Part shown: positions 34,443-41,912 of the stretch, in pieces | Layout: every line of letters starts with the position of its first letter | Numbering within the stretch: position 1 is the stretch's first letter | Source: an uncultured Clostridium sp. | Lineage (GTDB): Bacteria; Bacillota; Clostridia; Lachnospirales; Lachnospiraceae | Direction: 5' to 3' | DNA length: 59,264 nucleotides | NCBI GenBank assembly: GCA_947253885.1 | Contig: CAMYAO010000012.1 | Location: forward strand, 1 to 59,264 | The notes under the pieces: generated by a model | Database searches by the model: none | What the model saw: the letters and a program-made list of their open reading frames with translations, nothing else | What the model was told of the DNA's origin: nothing | Made by a program: the position numbers and the translations under genes

Positions 34443-35855
34443 ATGGGAATCAAACATTCAGCAGGTAGAAAAGCATTTGAAGTAGTATTTGATAAGGTTT
34501 ACAAATACATCAATAAGGATCGTGAAGAGAACATGATCAAGTTGTTCAACTTGGCGCAGAAAGTAACAGGAGATCAGTATCCGCAATTTTTCTGGGACAA
34601 TGCAAGAGCAGAGTTTGGTAACCCGAATGCAAAGTGGACCAAGGTGGTATATCGGGCATTTGATGATCTGCATCCAAACGTTATCAAGCAGCACGTGTTG
34701 AATCTCGGATATGAGTCCGGATTGACAGGTTTTAAAAAGGTACGTGAAATGCGTGAAAAAGAGCAGTGTAATGTACCGTGGCTGATCTTGATGGATCCTA
34801 CCAGTGCCTGTAATCTGAAGTGCACCGGTTGTTGGGCTGCGGAATACGGTCATCAGCAGGCACTTACTTATGAAGAACTTGATGACATTATTAATCAGGC
34901 AAACGAGCTTGGTATTCATTTCTTTGTAATGACAGGCGGTGAGCCGTTAGTACGAAAAAAAGATATTGTAAAGCTGGCAGAAAAGCATAACGATTGTGCA
35001 TTCCATATTTTCACAAATGGAACACTGATTGATGAGGAGTTGTGCAAAGAGGTACAGAGAGTAGGAAATATTTCGTTTGCAGTATCTGTAGAAGGATACG
35101 AAGAAACCAATGATGGACGTCGTGGAGAAGGTGTATTTAATGCGGTTATGCATGCAATGGATCTTATGAAGCAGTATGGGTTGTTGTTCGGTGTTTCCAT
35201 TTGTTATACGAGCAAAAACTACGATGTAGTTACAACAGATGAATTTTTAAATATGCTGGTAGACAAGGGAGTATTACTTGCATGGTTTTTCCACTATATG
35301 CCGGTCGGAAAGGATGCTTCTACAGAGCTTTTGTTAACACCGGAGCAGAGAGAGTATATGATCAAGCGTATTCGTCATGTCCGTTCCAAAGAGTGTGATA
35401 TTCCGCTGTTCTGCATGGATTTCCAAAATGATGCGGAATGGGTAGGAGGATGTATCGCAGGCGGTAAGAACTACTTGCATATTAATCCTCACGGAGATGT
35501 AGAGCCATGTGTATTCATTCATTATTCCAATATGAATATCAGAGAACACAGCCTGTTAGAGTGTTTACATTCTCCATTGTTTATGCAATATCATCAGAAT
35601 CAGCCGTTTAACGGCAATCAGTTCCAGCCTTGTCCGATGTTGGAAAACCCACAACAGATCAAGGCAATGGTAGAACGTTCCGGAGCACATTCTACAGATA
35701 TGCAGGCAGTAGAACCGGTAGACGATTTGATTGCAAAAACAGTTCCATACGCCGAAGATTGGGCACCGGTTGCTACAAAGCTGTGGGATGAGAGAACAGT
35801 TGAAGTAAATGAGATCAAGAAAAAGCGTGCCGAAAAATACGGAGATGCTGTATAA
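34443..35855 (+). CDS. Radical SAM protein with SPASM-like C-terminus, copy 2
   Basis: The 470-residue protein aligns with the upstream copy along its whole length, with identical segments such as WLILMDPTSACNL, CTGCWAAEYG, EELDDI, NDGRRGEGVF and YMPVGKDAS. The cluster cysteines are at about 123, 127 and 130, and the C-terminal cysteines are kept (GGCIAGGKNYLHINPHGD, EPCVFIHYS, PCPMLENP). Tandem paralogues with the same layout suggest either two steps of one pathway or two subunits. GGGGAGG is just upstream of the ATG. The pair ends at a terminator. Function is unassigned. Confidence 0.85.
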   Translation: MGIKHSAGRKAFEVVFDKVYKYINKDREENMIKLFNLAQKVTGDQYPQFFWDNARAEFGNPNAKWTKVVYRAFDDLHPNVIKQHVLNLGYESGLTGFKKVREMREKEQCNVPWLILMDPTSACNLKCTGCWAAEYGHQQALTYEELDDIINQANELGIHFFVMTGGEPLVRKKDIVKLAEKHNDCAFHIFTNGTLIDEELCKEVQRVGNISFAVSVEGYEETNDGRRGEGVFNAVMHAMDLMKQYGLLFGVSICYTSKNYDVVTTDEFLNMLVDKGVLLAWFFHYMPVGKDASTELLLTPEQREYMIKRIRHVRSKECDIPLFCMDFQNDAEWVGGCIAGGKNYLHINPHGDVEPCVFIHYSNMNIREHSLLECLHSPLFMQYHQNQPFNGNQFQPCPMLENPQQIKAMVERSGAHSTDMQAVEPVDDLIAKTVPYAEDWAPVATKLWDERTVEVNEIKKKRAEKYGDAV

Positions 35856-35865
35856 TTAAGATATT

Positions 35866-35902
35866 AATCTGGAGAGGGAGCTTCCTTCTTCAGATTTTTT
35901 TT
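35866..35902 (+). terminator. Intrinsic terminator after the radical SAM pair
   Basis: AATCTG (35866-35871) pairs with CAGATT (35891-35896); an inner GGGAG/CTTCC-type pairing extends it. A run of eight T residues begins in the right arm. Confidence 0.85.
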
Positions 35903-35951
35903 GTTTTTATAAAGAAAATGGTATTGTATGCTAGTCTGACTGCATAAAAAA

Positions 35952-35986
35952 TTTCCTCTATAAAACTAAAAGTTTTATAGAGGAAA
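35952..35986 (-). terminator. Terminator-like hairpin facing left
   Basis: TTTCCTCTATAAAACT (35952-35967) and its exact complement (35971-35986) enclose AAA. Read on the minus strand the stem is followed by a T run (TTTTTTAT), so it looks like an intrinsic terminator for leftward transcription, yet no leftward gene lies to its right. It may insulate the radical SAM operon from the superoxide reductase gene. Confidence 0.5.
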
Positions 35987-35997
35987 ACAAAAAATAC

Positions 35998-36030
35998 TTG
36001 CTATTTCTATTTAATGTGATAAAATTAAAT
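35998..36030 (+). promoter_or_regulatory. Promoter of the superoxide reductase gene with an inverted repeat
   Basis: TTGCTA (35998-36003), a 16-base spacer and TAAAAT (36020-36025) form a likely promoter. ATTTAAT (36009-36015) and ATTAAAT (36024-36030) form a perfect inverted repeat across the -10 element, the position expected for a repressor such as PerR; the sequence is not diagnostic for any one regulator. Confidence 0.5.
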
Positions 36031-36070
36031 CAAATAAAATTAAAACAAACCTTTAAAGGAGGATAACAAT

Positions 36071-36427
36071 ATGAGTAAATTTTTTATCAGTGAAGACAAG
36101 GCAACTATTGTAGCAGCGATTCAGGGGTCAGCACCAAATGGCTTTGTTGAATTGATAGCAGGAACGACAGATGCAGCGGTAGAGAAGCATGTACCGGTTG
36201 TATCAGTGGATGGTAACAAGGTAACTGTTGTAGTTGGAGAAGTACCTCATCCGATGACAGAAGCACATTTGATCTCATGGGTATATCTGGAGACAAAAAA
36301 AGGCGGACAGTTTAAAGTATTAACACCTAGTGATGAGCCAAAAGCAGTATTTGTTCTGGAAGACGACGAGCCGATAGCGGCATATGAGTATTGCAATCTG
36401 CATGGTTTATGGAAGAAAGAGATTTAG
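36071..36427 (+). CDS. Superoxide reductase (desulfoferrodoxin family), degenerate N-terminal domain
   Basis: The 118-residue protein carries the catalytic His4-Cys iron site of superoxide reductase: EKHVPVV (near residue 39), GEVPHPMTEAHLISW (near 56) and YCNLHGLWK at the C-terminus, which supplies cysteine and histidine. It reduces superoxide to hydrogen peroxide in the cytoplasm of anaerobes. The first 35 residues align in position with the desulforedoxin domain of class I enzymes, but contain no cysteine (SKFFISEDKATIVAAIQG), so the second iron centre is lost, as in Treponema-type class III enzymes. AAAGGAGG lies upstream of the ATG. It is a single-gene transcript with its own promoter and terminator. 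Confidence 0.93.
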   Translation: MSKFFISEDKATIVAAIQGSAPNGFVELIAGTTDAAVEKHVPVVSVDGNKVTVVVGEVPHPMTEAHLISWVYLETKKGGQFKVLTPSDEPKAVFVLEDDEPIAAYEYCNLHGLWKKEI

Positions 36428-36446
36428 CTTAAATTCTCTTACAAAG

Positions 36447-36484
36447 ACGGGAATCATATCATGTGATATGGTTCCCGTTTTTTT
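36447..36484 (+). terminator. Intrinsic terminator after superoxide reductase
   Basis: ACGGGAA...TTCCCGT with an inner CATATCA/TGATATG makes a long stem with one wobble, followed directly by a run of T residues to 36484. Confidence 0.92.
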
Positions 36485-36570
36485 GTAAAATTTTATTTGT
36501 TTAGAGATTTCTAATCTGTTATTGTATTTCAAACATGATATAATAAAACAAATCTTCAGGAGGAAATATC

Positions 36571-37975
36571 ATGAATAAAAAAAGAGCTGTTCTATTAGGA
36601 ATCTTAATAATAATCGTGATTTTTACAGTTATAATGGAAATTCGCATCAGTAAATCTAAAAAAGAAAGTGCTGTTTATGCTGAGGCGATAGTAAGAAGAA
36701 ACTTACAGGAGAGTATCAGTGCGACAGGAAAGTTTGAAAGCCGTCGTACTATTAATATATCCGTGGCGAATACGTCTGCGACCGAAATGAAAGTAAAAAA
36801 AGTAAAAGTATCGGTAGGAGACCTTGTTAAAAAAATGATTCTTTGATAGAGTTTGATACAAGCAACTCCAAGCAAAATCTGTCTGTGGTGAAATCTGCAC
36901 TGGAAAAACAAAAGAAAGCGGGACAGCTTTCAAAAGAAACTGCCGAAAAAAATTATCAGGCTGTATTGAAAGCAAGAAATCAGACCTTGTCAAATGCAAG
37001 AGCTGAAATTAAAAAGGCAGGTGTTCTTTATAAAGCAGCAAAAAAATCGTATCAATCTGCAAAAAACAGTTTAAAAGAATTGGAGGATCGGATTGAAGAA
37101 CAGGGCGGACCGATCGAACAATTAACTATGGCGAGACTGGGAGTTGCCGTATTAAAACAGGCAGTTCATACAACAAAGTCTTCTTACCGAAAAGCGGCGC
37201 ATCTTATAAGATTTTGGAAAGCAATCAGGAAACGGCAGTAGCAAATGCAAAGACTGCAATAAAATCTGCGGAATTTTCTGTTGATACATCCGGTACAAAG
37301 ACACAGGTAGATTCGTTAGAACAACAGATAAAAAATGCACAGATAAGAGCTCCGGAAAGAGGAACAGTTACCGCTGTCAACGTCTCTGCAGGAGATACTT
37401 ATACAACCGGTCCGGCAGTTACCATTGCAGATACAGATGATTTGCAGGTCAATGCGGAGATTGTAGAAGCGGATATCAGCCGTATTAAAAAGAAAATGAA
37501 AGTATTGATAAAAAGTGAGGTTACCGGAGATAAGGAACTGCAGGGGATTGTGGAAAAGATTGCACCTACTGTCACAAAATCGACAGTTTCATATGGAAGC
37601 AACCTGTCAAAAGCATCAGATGGAACTACATATAATGTGAAGATACGTCTTAAAAAACAGGATTCCGGATTGAAAATGGATATGACGGCAAAACTCAGTT
37701 TTATCCTGTCTCAAAAAAAGCAGGTATTATCCGTACCGTATGATGCGGTATATACCACAAAATCGGGACAGACGGTGTTACATGAAGTAGTAACAAAAGA
37801 CAGAAAAGAAACAATCAGGGAAGTGGCTGTTACAGAAGGGATAAAAAGCGGATATTATATTGAAGTAGGCGGAAAAGATATATATGAGGGTATAAAAGTT
37901 GAGATTGCATCAAAATCAGGTAGTTCCTCCACACAATCCTCGTTTTCTGATATGTCTGCAACAGGAGGAATGTAG
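36571..37975 (+). pseudogene. Frameshifted efflux-pump adaptor (MacA/HlyD family)
   Basis: The first segment, from ATG 36571 with AGGAGG upstream, has an N-terminal membrane anchor and a biotinyl-lipoyl-like start up to GDLVKK. At the run of seven A residues at 36830-36836 one more A would continue the protein as NDSLIEFDTSNSKQ; instead it stops at 36846. The coiled-coil region then runs open to near 37195, where one base is missing in the GCGGCG run, and the final segment (ESNQETAVANAKTAIKSA onward) reads to 37975. The last part has the HlyD domain GTVTAVNVSAGDTYTTGP. Two single-base losses make it non-functional as sequenced. With the next gene it would have formed a MacAB-like exporter. 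Confidence 0.85.
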
Positions 37976-38348
37976 ATGGAAAATGTGATTCGGATGCGGA
38001 ATATCAGAAAATGGTTTTTTGAAGGTTTGCCAAATGAACTTTCAATTTTAAACGGTATTGATCTGGATGTAAAAAGGGAGAGTTTCTATCTATTGTTGGA
38101 GAATCGGGATCCGGGAAATCTACCTTAATGAATTTGATCGGAATTTTAGATCGTCCGAGTGAAGGAAGCTATTTTCTGGATAATATAGATATCAGTCTGG
38201 CAAAAGATGACCAGCTGGCAGATTTACGCAACCGGAAAATCCGATTTTTTGTCGGGTAGTAATCATGCTTTAATCTCAGACAGACTGGCACAACAGCTTT
38301 TTGGAAATAATACAGAGAATCTGATCGGAAAGAAGATTTTTACAGAAA
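37976..38348 (+). pseudogene. Remnant of a MacB-like ABC ATPase/permease
   Basis: ATG 37976 begins an ABC domain (MENVIRMRNIRKWF). One A is missing near 38075; restoring it gives EFLSIVGESGSGKSTL, with a clear Walker A. The domain continues as LIGILDRPSEGSYFL and then breaks near 38250. The next readable piece, NHALISDRLAQQLFGNN followed by IGKKIF, is typical of the MacB periplasmic core domain, so the signature, Walker B and most of the permease have been deleted. It follows the broken adaptor gene directly, as in macAB pairs. Confidence 0.75.
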
Positions 38349-38699
38349 ACAGGACATGAGGTAACGGTTGTAGAGATGTTGGATAGTGTAGCGAATGAAT
38401 CCTTCGGAATGTACCGTGATGCATTAGTTCTGGAAATGGAAAAAGAAGGAATGGTTGCTATGCCGAAAACGCGTTGTCTGGAAATTACTGAGAAGGGGGT
38501 TCGTATCGAAGGTGTCGATGGAGAACAATTCCTGGAGGTGGATACGGTTTTATATGCGTTAGGTATGAAAGCGGTATGTCCGGAAGAACTAAAAGTCGCA
38601 GCAGGTAATGCAAAGATTTTTGTTGTAGGAGATGCAGACGGCCCTGCAAAAGTAGATAAAGCAACCCGGGGAGGATATCTTGCCGGAGTAGAAATGTAA
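38349..38699 (+). pseudogene. C-terminal fragment of an FAD/NAD oxidoreductase
   Basis: About 116 residues are readable in one frame from near 38349 to the stop at 38699 (GHEVTVVEML; VDTVLYALGMK; IFVVGDADGPAKVDKATR). This matches the end of the NAD(P)/FAD-binding half of large NADH:flavin oxidoreductases of the 2,4-dienoyl-CoA reductase type, where VGDA binds FAD. The N-terminal TIM barrel and most of the dinucleotide-binding domain are absent. It is fused to the MacB remnant without a recognisable start or ribosome binding site, so it is a deletion product rather than a short gene. Confidence 0.75.
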
Positions 38700-38711
38700 C
38701 ACAGATTTTAA

Positions 38712-38756
38712 AAACCCTTGAAAAAACTGTTAAAAATATTGTTTTTTCAAGGGTTT
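38712..38756 (+). terminator. Intrinsic terminator after the decayed region
   Basis: AAACCCTTGAAAAAAC (38712-38727) and its exact complement (38741-38756) form a 16-bp stem with a 13-base loop. A T-rich stretch follows. It was probably the terminator of the oxidoreductase gene before the deletion. Confidence 0.85.
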
Positions 38757-38818
38757 ACTTGCTTTTTGACTGAAATAGGGGTACTCTAAAATTCAAAATT
38801 TACGACAAAGGAGGAGAC

Positions 38819-39718
38819 ATGATTTATTCAGTTGAAGAGGACAGTATTTATTTGAAAGATGAAGATGGGCAGGAGATTGCACATATAGAGATGCCTGTAT
38901 TAGCGGAAGGTGTACGGGAGATCAAGCATATATATGGAGAGACAACAAAAGAGGGAGTGGAGTATGCCCAAAAGCTTATGGAAGTTCTGGTAAAAGAGAT
39001 GAGAAAGCGGGGACAGGTGGTAATTCCCAGCAGTCCGTTTGCAATGACATGGTTTGGGTCTCATTCAGAAGCTTCTGATGTCTTGTGGAATCCGATGGGT
39101 CAGCAGGCGGGAGTCAATCAGAAAGATCCGGCGAATAAAAAATCCGTTATAAAAGTGAAGAACGGACGAGATAAGACAAAGGTAAAAAGACAAAAGTCCG
39201 GGAAAACGAAAACGGTAGTAAAGAAAGCGGGGAATACAGCACTCTCTATGGTAAATCGTTTACTGCAATTGATTTGTGTGCTCATTTTAGTGGTTCAGAC
39301 ACTTATGTATATTTCTTCGGCAGGCAAACACTCTTCTGAATTTGTTTCAGTTTTTCAGCAGGCAAGATCCGGCAGTACTTCATCTTTGATTCGGGGAAGT
39401 AGCTTGTTTGTGGCATTATCAATTATTTTGATTGCATTTATGATAATTGCTATTTTATGGACATTGTCCCGAAAAGGATATGCTGTAGAGGGCAGGGTGG
39501 TCAGATTGGATTCGGGCAGAGGCCTGTTTGATTTTATTTTGCTGGGAATCGGATTTATGGGGTGTTCGGCGGCTGTAAGAATGGCAGCGTCCTCCAGTGG
39601 AGCACAAAACAGCATCATTTTATTTGCAAATACTTATATTGCAAAAGGAAAAATTTTCTTTTACTTGTGTATAATAGGTGCAATATTATGTGTTATACGC
39701 AGAATTATAGGGAAATAG
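38819..39718 (+). CDS. YjdJ-like GNAT domain fused to a four-helix membrane domain
   Basis: The first 90 residues resemble small YjdJ-type GNAT N-acetyltransferase domains: IYLKDEDGQEIAHIEM, then EGVEYAQKLMEVLVKEMRKR and VVIPSSPFA. The acetyl-CoA loop usually written QGxGxG/A is not conserved, so activity is doubtful. A Lys/Arg-rich linker (about residues 105-150) leads to four hydrophobic helices ending near the C-terminus (LLQLICVLILVVQTLMYIS; LFVALSIILIAFMIIAILW; FDFILLGIGFMGCSAAV; IFFYLCIIGAILCVIRRI). AAAGGAGGAG lies just before the ATG. The combination suggests a cytoplasmic ligand-binding head on a membrane anchor. Role unknown. Confidence 0.75.
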   Translation: MIYSVEEDSIYLKDEDGQEIAHIEMPVLAEGVREIKHIYGETTKEGVEYAQKLMEVLVKEMRKRGQVVIPSSPFAMTWFGSHSEASDVLWNPMGQQAGVNQKDPANKKSVIKVKNGRDKTKVKRQKSGKTKTVVKKAGNTALSMVNRLLQLICVLILVVQTLMYISSAGKHSSEFVSVFQQARSGSTSSLIRGSSLFVALSIILIAFMIIAILWTLSRKGYAVEGRVVRLDSGRGLFDFILLGIGFMGCSAAVRMAASSSGAQNSIILFANTYIAKGKIFFYLCIIGAILCVIRRIIGK

Positions 39719-39748
39719 GCAAAGGCTTGTATACCTGTATATAAAGTT

Positions 39749-39784
39749 GTGGTAAATAATTAACAAAAAAAAATAATTATTTAC
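39749..39784 (+). promoter_or_regulatory. Rex-like operator and inverted repeat upstream of etfBA
   Basis: GTGGTAAATAATTAACAA (39749-39766) matches the Rex consensus TTGTTAANNNNTTAACAA at 12 of 14 fixed positions; the right half is perfect. It overlaps a larger perfect inverted repeat, GTAAATAATTA (39752-39762) and TAATTATTTAC (39774-39784). A TATAAT -10 element lies at 39808-39813, without a good -35 box. Confidence 0.5.
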
Positions 39785-39901
39785 TAGGAATTTTGTCTGT
39801 ATGATAGTATAATGATTGAGGTAACCTATTTAGTAAGAAGGCTATGAGGGAAGATTCTCGAGTGAGATGAAAAAAAAGCCTTGATTAAGGAGGGAAATTT
39901 T

Positions 39902-40705
39902 ATGAACATCTTAGTATGCGTAAAACAGGTTCCTGATACTACAGAAATCAAAATTGATCCTGTAAAGAACACACTAATTCGTGACGGTGTAGAGAGTATC
40001 TTGAACCCATTCGACGGCTATGCATTAGAGGCAGCTGCTCGAATCAAAGACGAGAACCCAGACACAAAGATTGTTGTGGTAACTATGGGTCCAAAACAGG
40101 CTGAAGCAGCTTTAAGAGATTGCTTGGCTATGGCAGCAGATAAAGCTTATTTAGTAACTGACCGTGCATTTGGCGGTTCTGATACATTAGCTACCAGCTA
40201 TATTTTATCAAATGCTGTTAAAAAATTAGAAGAGTTAGAAGGACCGTTTGATGCAGTATTTTGTGGAAAACAGGCTATTGACGGCGATACAGCACAGGTT
40301 GGTTGCCAGTTGGCAGAGTATCTCGATCGTCCAATGGTAACTTATGGCTTAACTGCAAAAGCAACTGAAGATGGATTAGAAATTGTAAAAGAAGTAGAAG
40401 ACGGAACACATATTATCGGTGTGAAATTCCCATGCTTTGCAACCTTTACAAAACCTTCATTTGATCCTCGTTTCCCAACTATGAAACGTAGAATGTCTGC
40501 TAAAAAGGCTGAGATCGGTACTTTGACAGTAGAAGATTTTCCAGAAATTGACGGTACACGTATTGGATTAAAAGGTTCTCCTACAAAAGTTAAGAAAACC
40601 TTTGTACCACAACAGAAACAAGGCGGCGTTGTGATTCAGGAAGAGACTGGTGCAGATTCTGCATTAAAATTAGTTTCTATGTTAGCTGAAGCCAACATTA
40701 TTTAA
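39902..40705 (+). CDS. etfB: Electron transfer flavoprotein, beta subunit
   Basis: The 267-residue protein starts MNILVCVKQVPDT, the standard EtfB opening, and shows the AMP/FAD-binding DGYALEAAARI and CGKQAIDGDTAQVG motifs. ATG 39902 is preferred, with AAGGAGGG before it; a start seven codons earlier would include that site. It forms a heterodimer with the next gene product to carry electrons between flavin dehydrogenases and the membrane or ferredoxin. No acyl-CoA dehydrogenase or crotonase gene lies in the window, unlike the usual clostridial bcd-etfBA group. Its codon choice differs slightly from neighbouring genes, as in highly expressed genes. Confidence 0.96.
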   Translation: MNILVCVKQVPDTTEIKIDPVKNTLIRDGVESILNPFDGYALEAAARIKDENPDTKIVVVTMGPKQAEAALRDCLAMAADKAYLVTDRAFGGSDTLATSYILSNAVKKLEELEGPFDAVFCGKQAIDGDTAQVGCQLAEYLDRPMVTYGLTAKATEDGLEIVKEVEDGTHIIGVKFPCFATFTKPSFDPRFPTMKRRMSAKKAEIGTLTVEDFPEIDGTRIGLKGSPTKVKKTFVPQQKQGGVVIQEETGADSALKLVSMLAEANII

Positions 40706-40720
40706 GGGGAGGACAGATCA

Positions 40721-41728
40721 GTGGAAGTAAAGACTAAAGATATTTGGACTTTTGTAGAGACCAATGAAGACGGAACTGCTAAAAATGTTGGTATTGAGTT
40801 GTTAAGCCCAGGACGTATGTTAGCAGAGAAACAAGGTGGTAGATTAGGTGCTGTTGTAATCGGACACAACGTACAGGCTGCTATCGATGATGCAAATGCA
40901 CACGGTGCAGATGTTATCTATGTAGTAGACGGTCCGGAATACCAGCAATATTCTACAGATGCATATGCTGCAGCATTGACTCATGTATTGACAGAGTATG
41001 CTCCAACCACTATGCTGATCGGTTCTACTCCAAACGGTAGAGATTTGGGACCTCGTGTTTCTTGCCGTTTACAGACCGGTTTAACAGCAGATTGTACAAT
41101 GCTTGATTTTGATGATGAGACCGGAAATGTATTATGGACTCGTCCTGCATTCGGTGGTAATTTAATGGCTACTATCATTTGTCCGGATCACAGACCACAG
41201 CTTGGTACTGTTAGACCGGGTGTATTCAAAAAGGGTGAAGAAGTAGCTCCTCATGCAGAAATTGTAAAAGTAGATCTTCATGTTGCAGAAGCAGATATTC
41301 GTACAAAAATTTTGGAAGTGATCAAAGAAGCCGGTGATGAGTTAGTTGATCTGGAAGGTGCAGAAATCGTTGTTGCAGGTGGTCGTGGTTGCGGCTCTGC
41401 AGAAGGTTTTGCTCCGGTTAAAGAATTAGCTGAAGTATTAGGTGCTACCGTTGGTGCCTCTCGTGCGGCAGTTGATAACGGATGGATTACACATAGCCAT
41501 CAGGTAGGTCAGACAGGTAAAACAATCGGACCAAAATTATACATTGCTTGTGGTATCTCAGGTGCTATTCAGCATTCTGCAGGTGTAACAAGTTCTGAAT
41601 GCATTATTGCAATCAACAAAGATCCGGAAGCAAGTATTTTCTCAATTGCAGATTACGGTATTGTTGGTGATTTATTTGAAGTTCTTCCTGTATTAACAGA
41701 AGAAATCAAAAAAATCAAAGCACAATAA
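40721..41728 (+). CDS. etfA: Electron transfer flavoprotein, alpha subunit
   Basis: The 335-residue protein has the N-terminal alpha/beta fold and the C-terminal FAD-binding domain with AGGRGCGSAEGFAPVKELA and GASRAAVDNGW, followed by HQVGQTGKTIGPKLYIACGI, which binds FAD. It starts with GTG at 40721, with GGGGAGG about nine bases upstream. The gene is 15 bp after etfB, so both are one unit under the promoter upstream of etfB. A C-terminal ISGAIQHSAG stretch is conserved in the family. No N-terminal ferredoxin domain is present. Confidence 0.97.
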   Translation: MEVKTKDIWTFVETNEDGTAKNVGIELLSPGRMLAEKQGGRLGAVVIGHNVQAAIDDANAHGADVIYVVDGPEYQQYSTDAYAAALTHVLTEYAPTTMLIGSTPNGRDLGPRVSCRLQTGLTADCTMLDFDDETGNVLWTRPAFGGNLMATIICPDHRPQLGTVRPGVFKKGEEVAPHAEIVKVDLHVAEADIRTKILEVIKEAGDELVDLEGAEIVVAGGRGCGSAEGFAPVKELAEVLGATVGASRAAVDNGWITHSHQVGQTGKTIGPKLYIACGISGAIQHSAGVTSSECIIAINKDPEASIFSIADYGIVGDLFEVLPVLTEEIKKIKAQ

Positions 41729-41736
41729 GAATTATA

Positions 41737-41780
41737 AAAAGAGTTGTGTATCTCTTATAGAGATACCAGCTCTTTTTTTT
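41737..41780 (+). terminator. Intrinsic terminator after etfA
   Basis: AAAGAG...GTATCTC pairs with GAGATAC...CTCTTT with one bulged base, and eight T residues follow. Confidence 0.93.
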
Positions 41781-41838
41781 GAGCAAGTATGGATGTCCGG
41801 ATAAAATATTTTTTAAAAATTCTGTATTTGTGAAAAAC

Positions 41839-41867
41839 TTGCGAAAAAGCGAAAAAGAGTGTATCAT
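41839..41867 (+). promoter_or_regulatory. Promoter of the uracil permease/upp operon
   Basis: TTGCGA (41839-41844), a 17-base spacer and TATCAT (41862-41867) match the vegetative consensus. Only 45 bases separate it from the permease start; no PyrR-type attenuator is visible. Confidence 0.6.
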
Positions 41868-41912
41868 TGAAAAGTTGTGTAGAAACATAAAATCAATAAG
41901 GAGATTTGAAAA

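Noticed and set aside
37214..37975. Independent small HlyD-like gene starting at 37214
   Set aside because: It begins in mid-protein without a ribosome binding site and continues the upstream adaptor after a single-base loss.
38376..38699. Independent small oxidoreductase gene starting at 38376
   Set aside because: The open frame extends upstream of that ATG to a deletion junction, has no ribosome binding site and lacks a complete domain, so it is a fragment.
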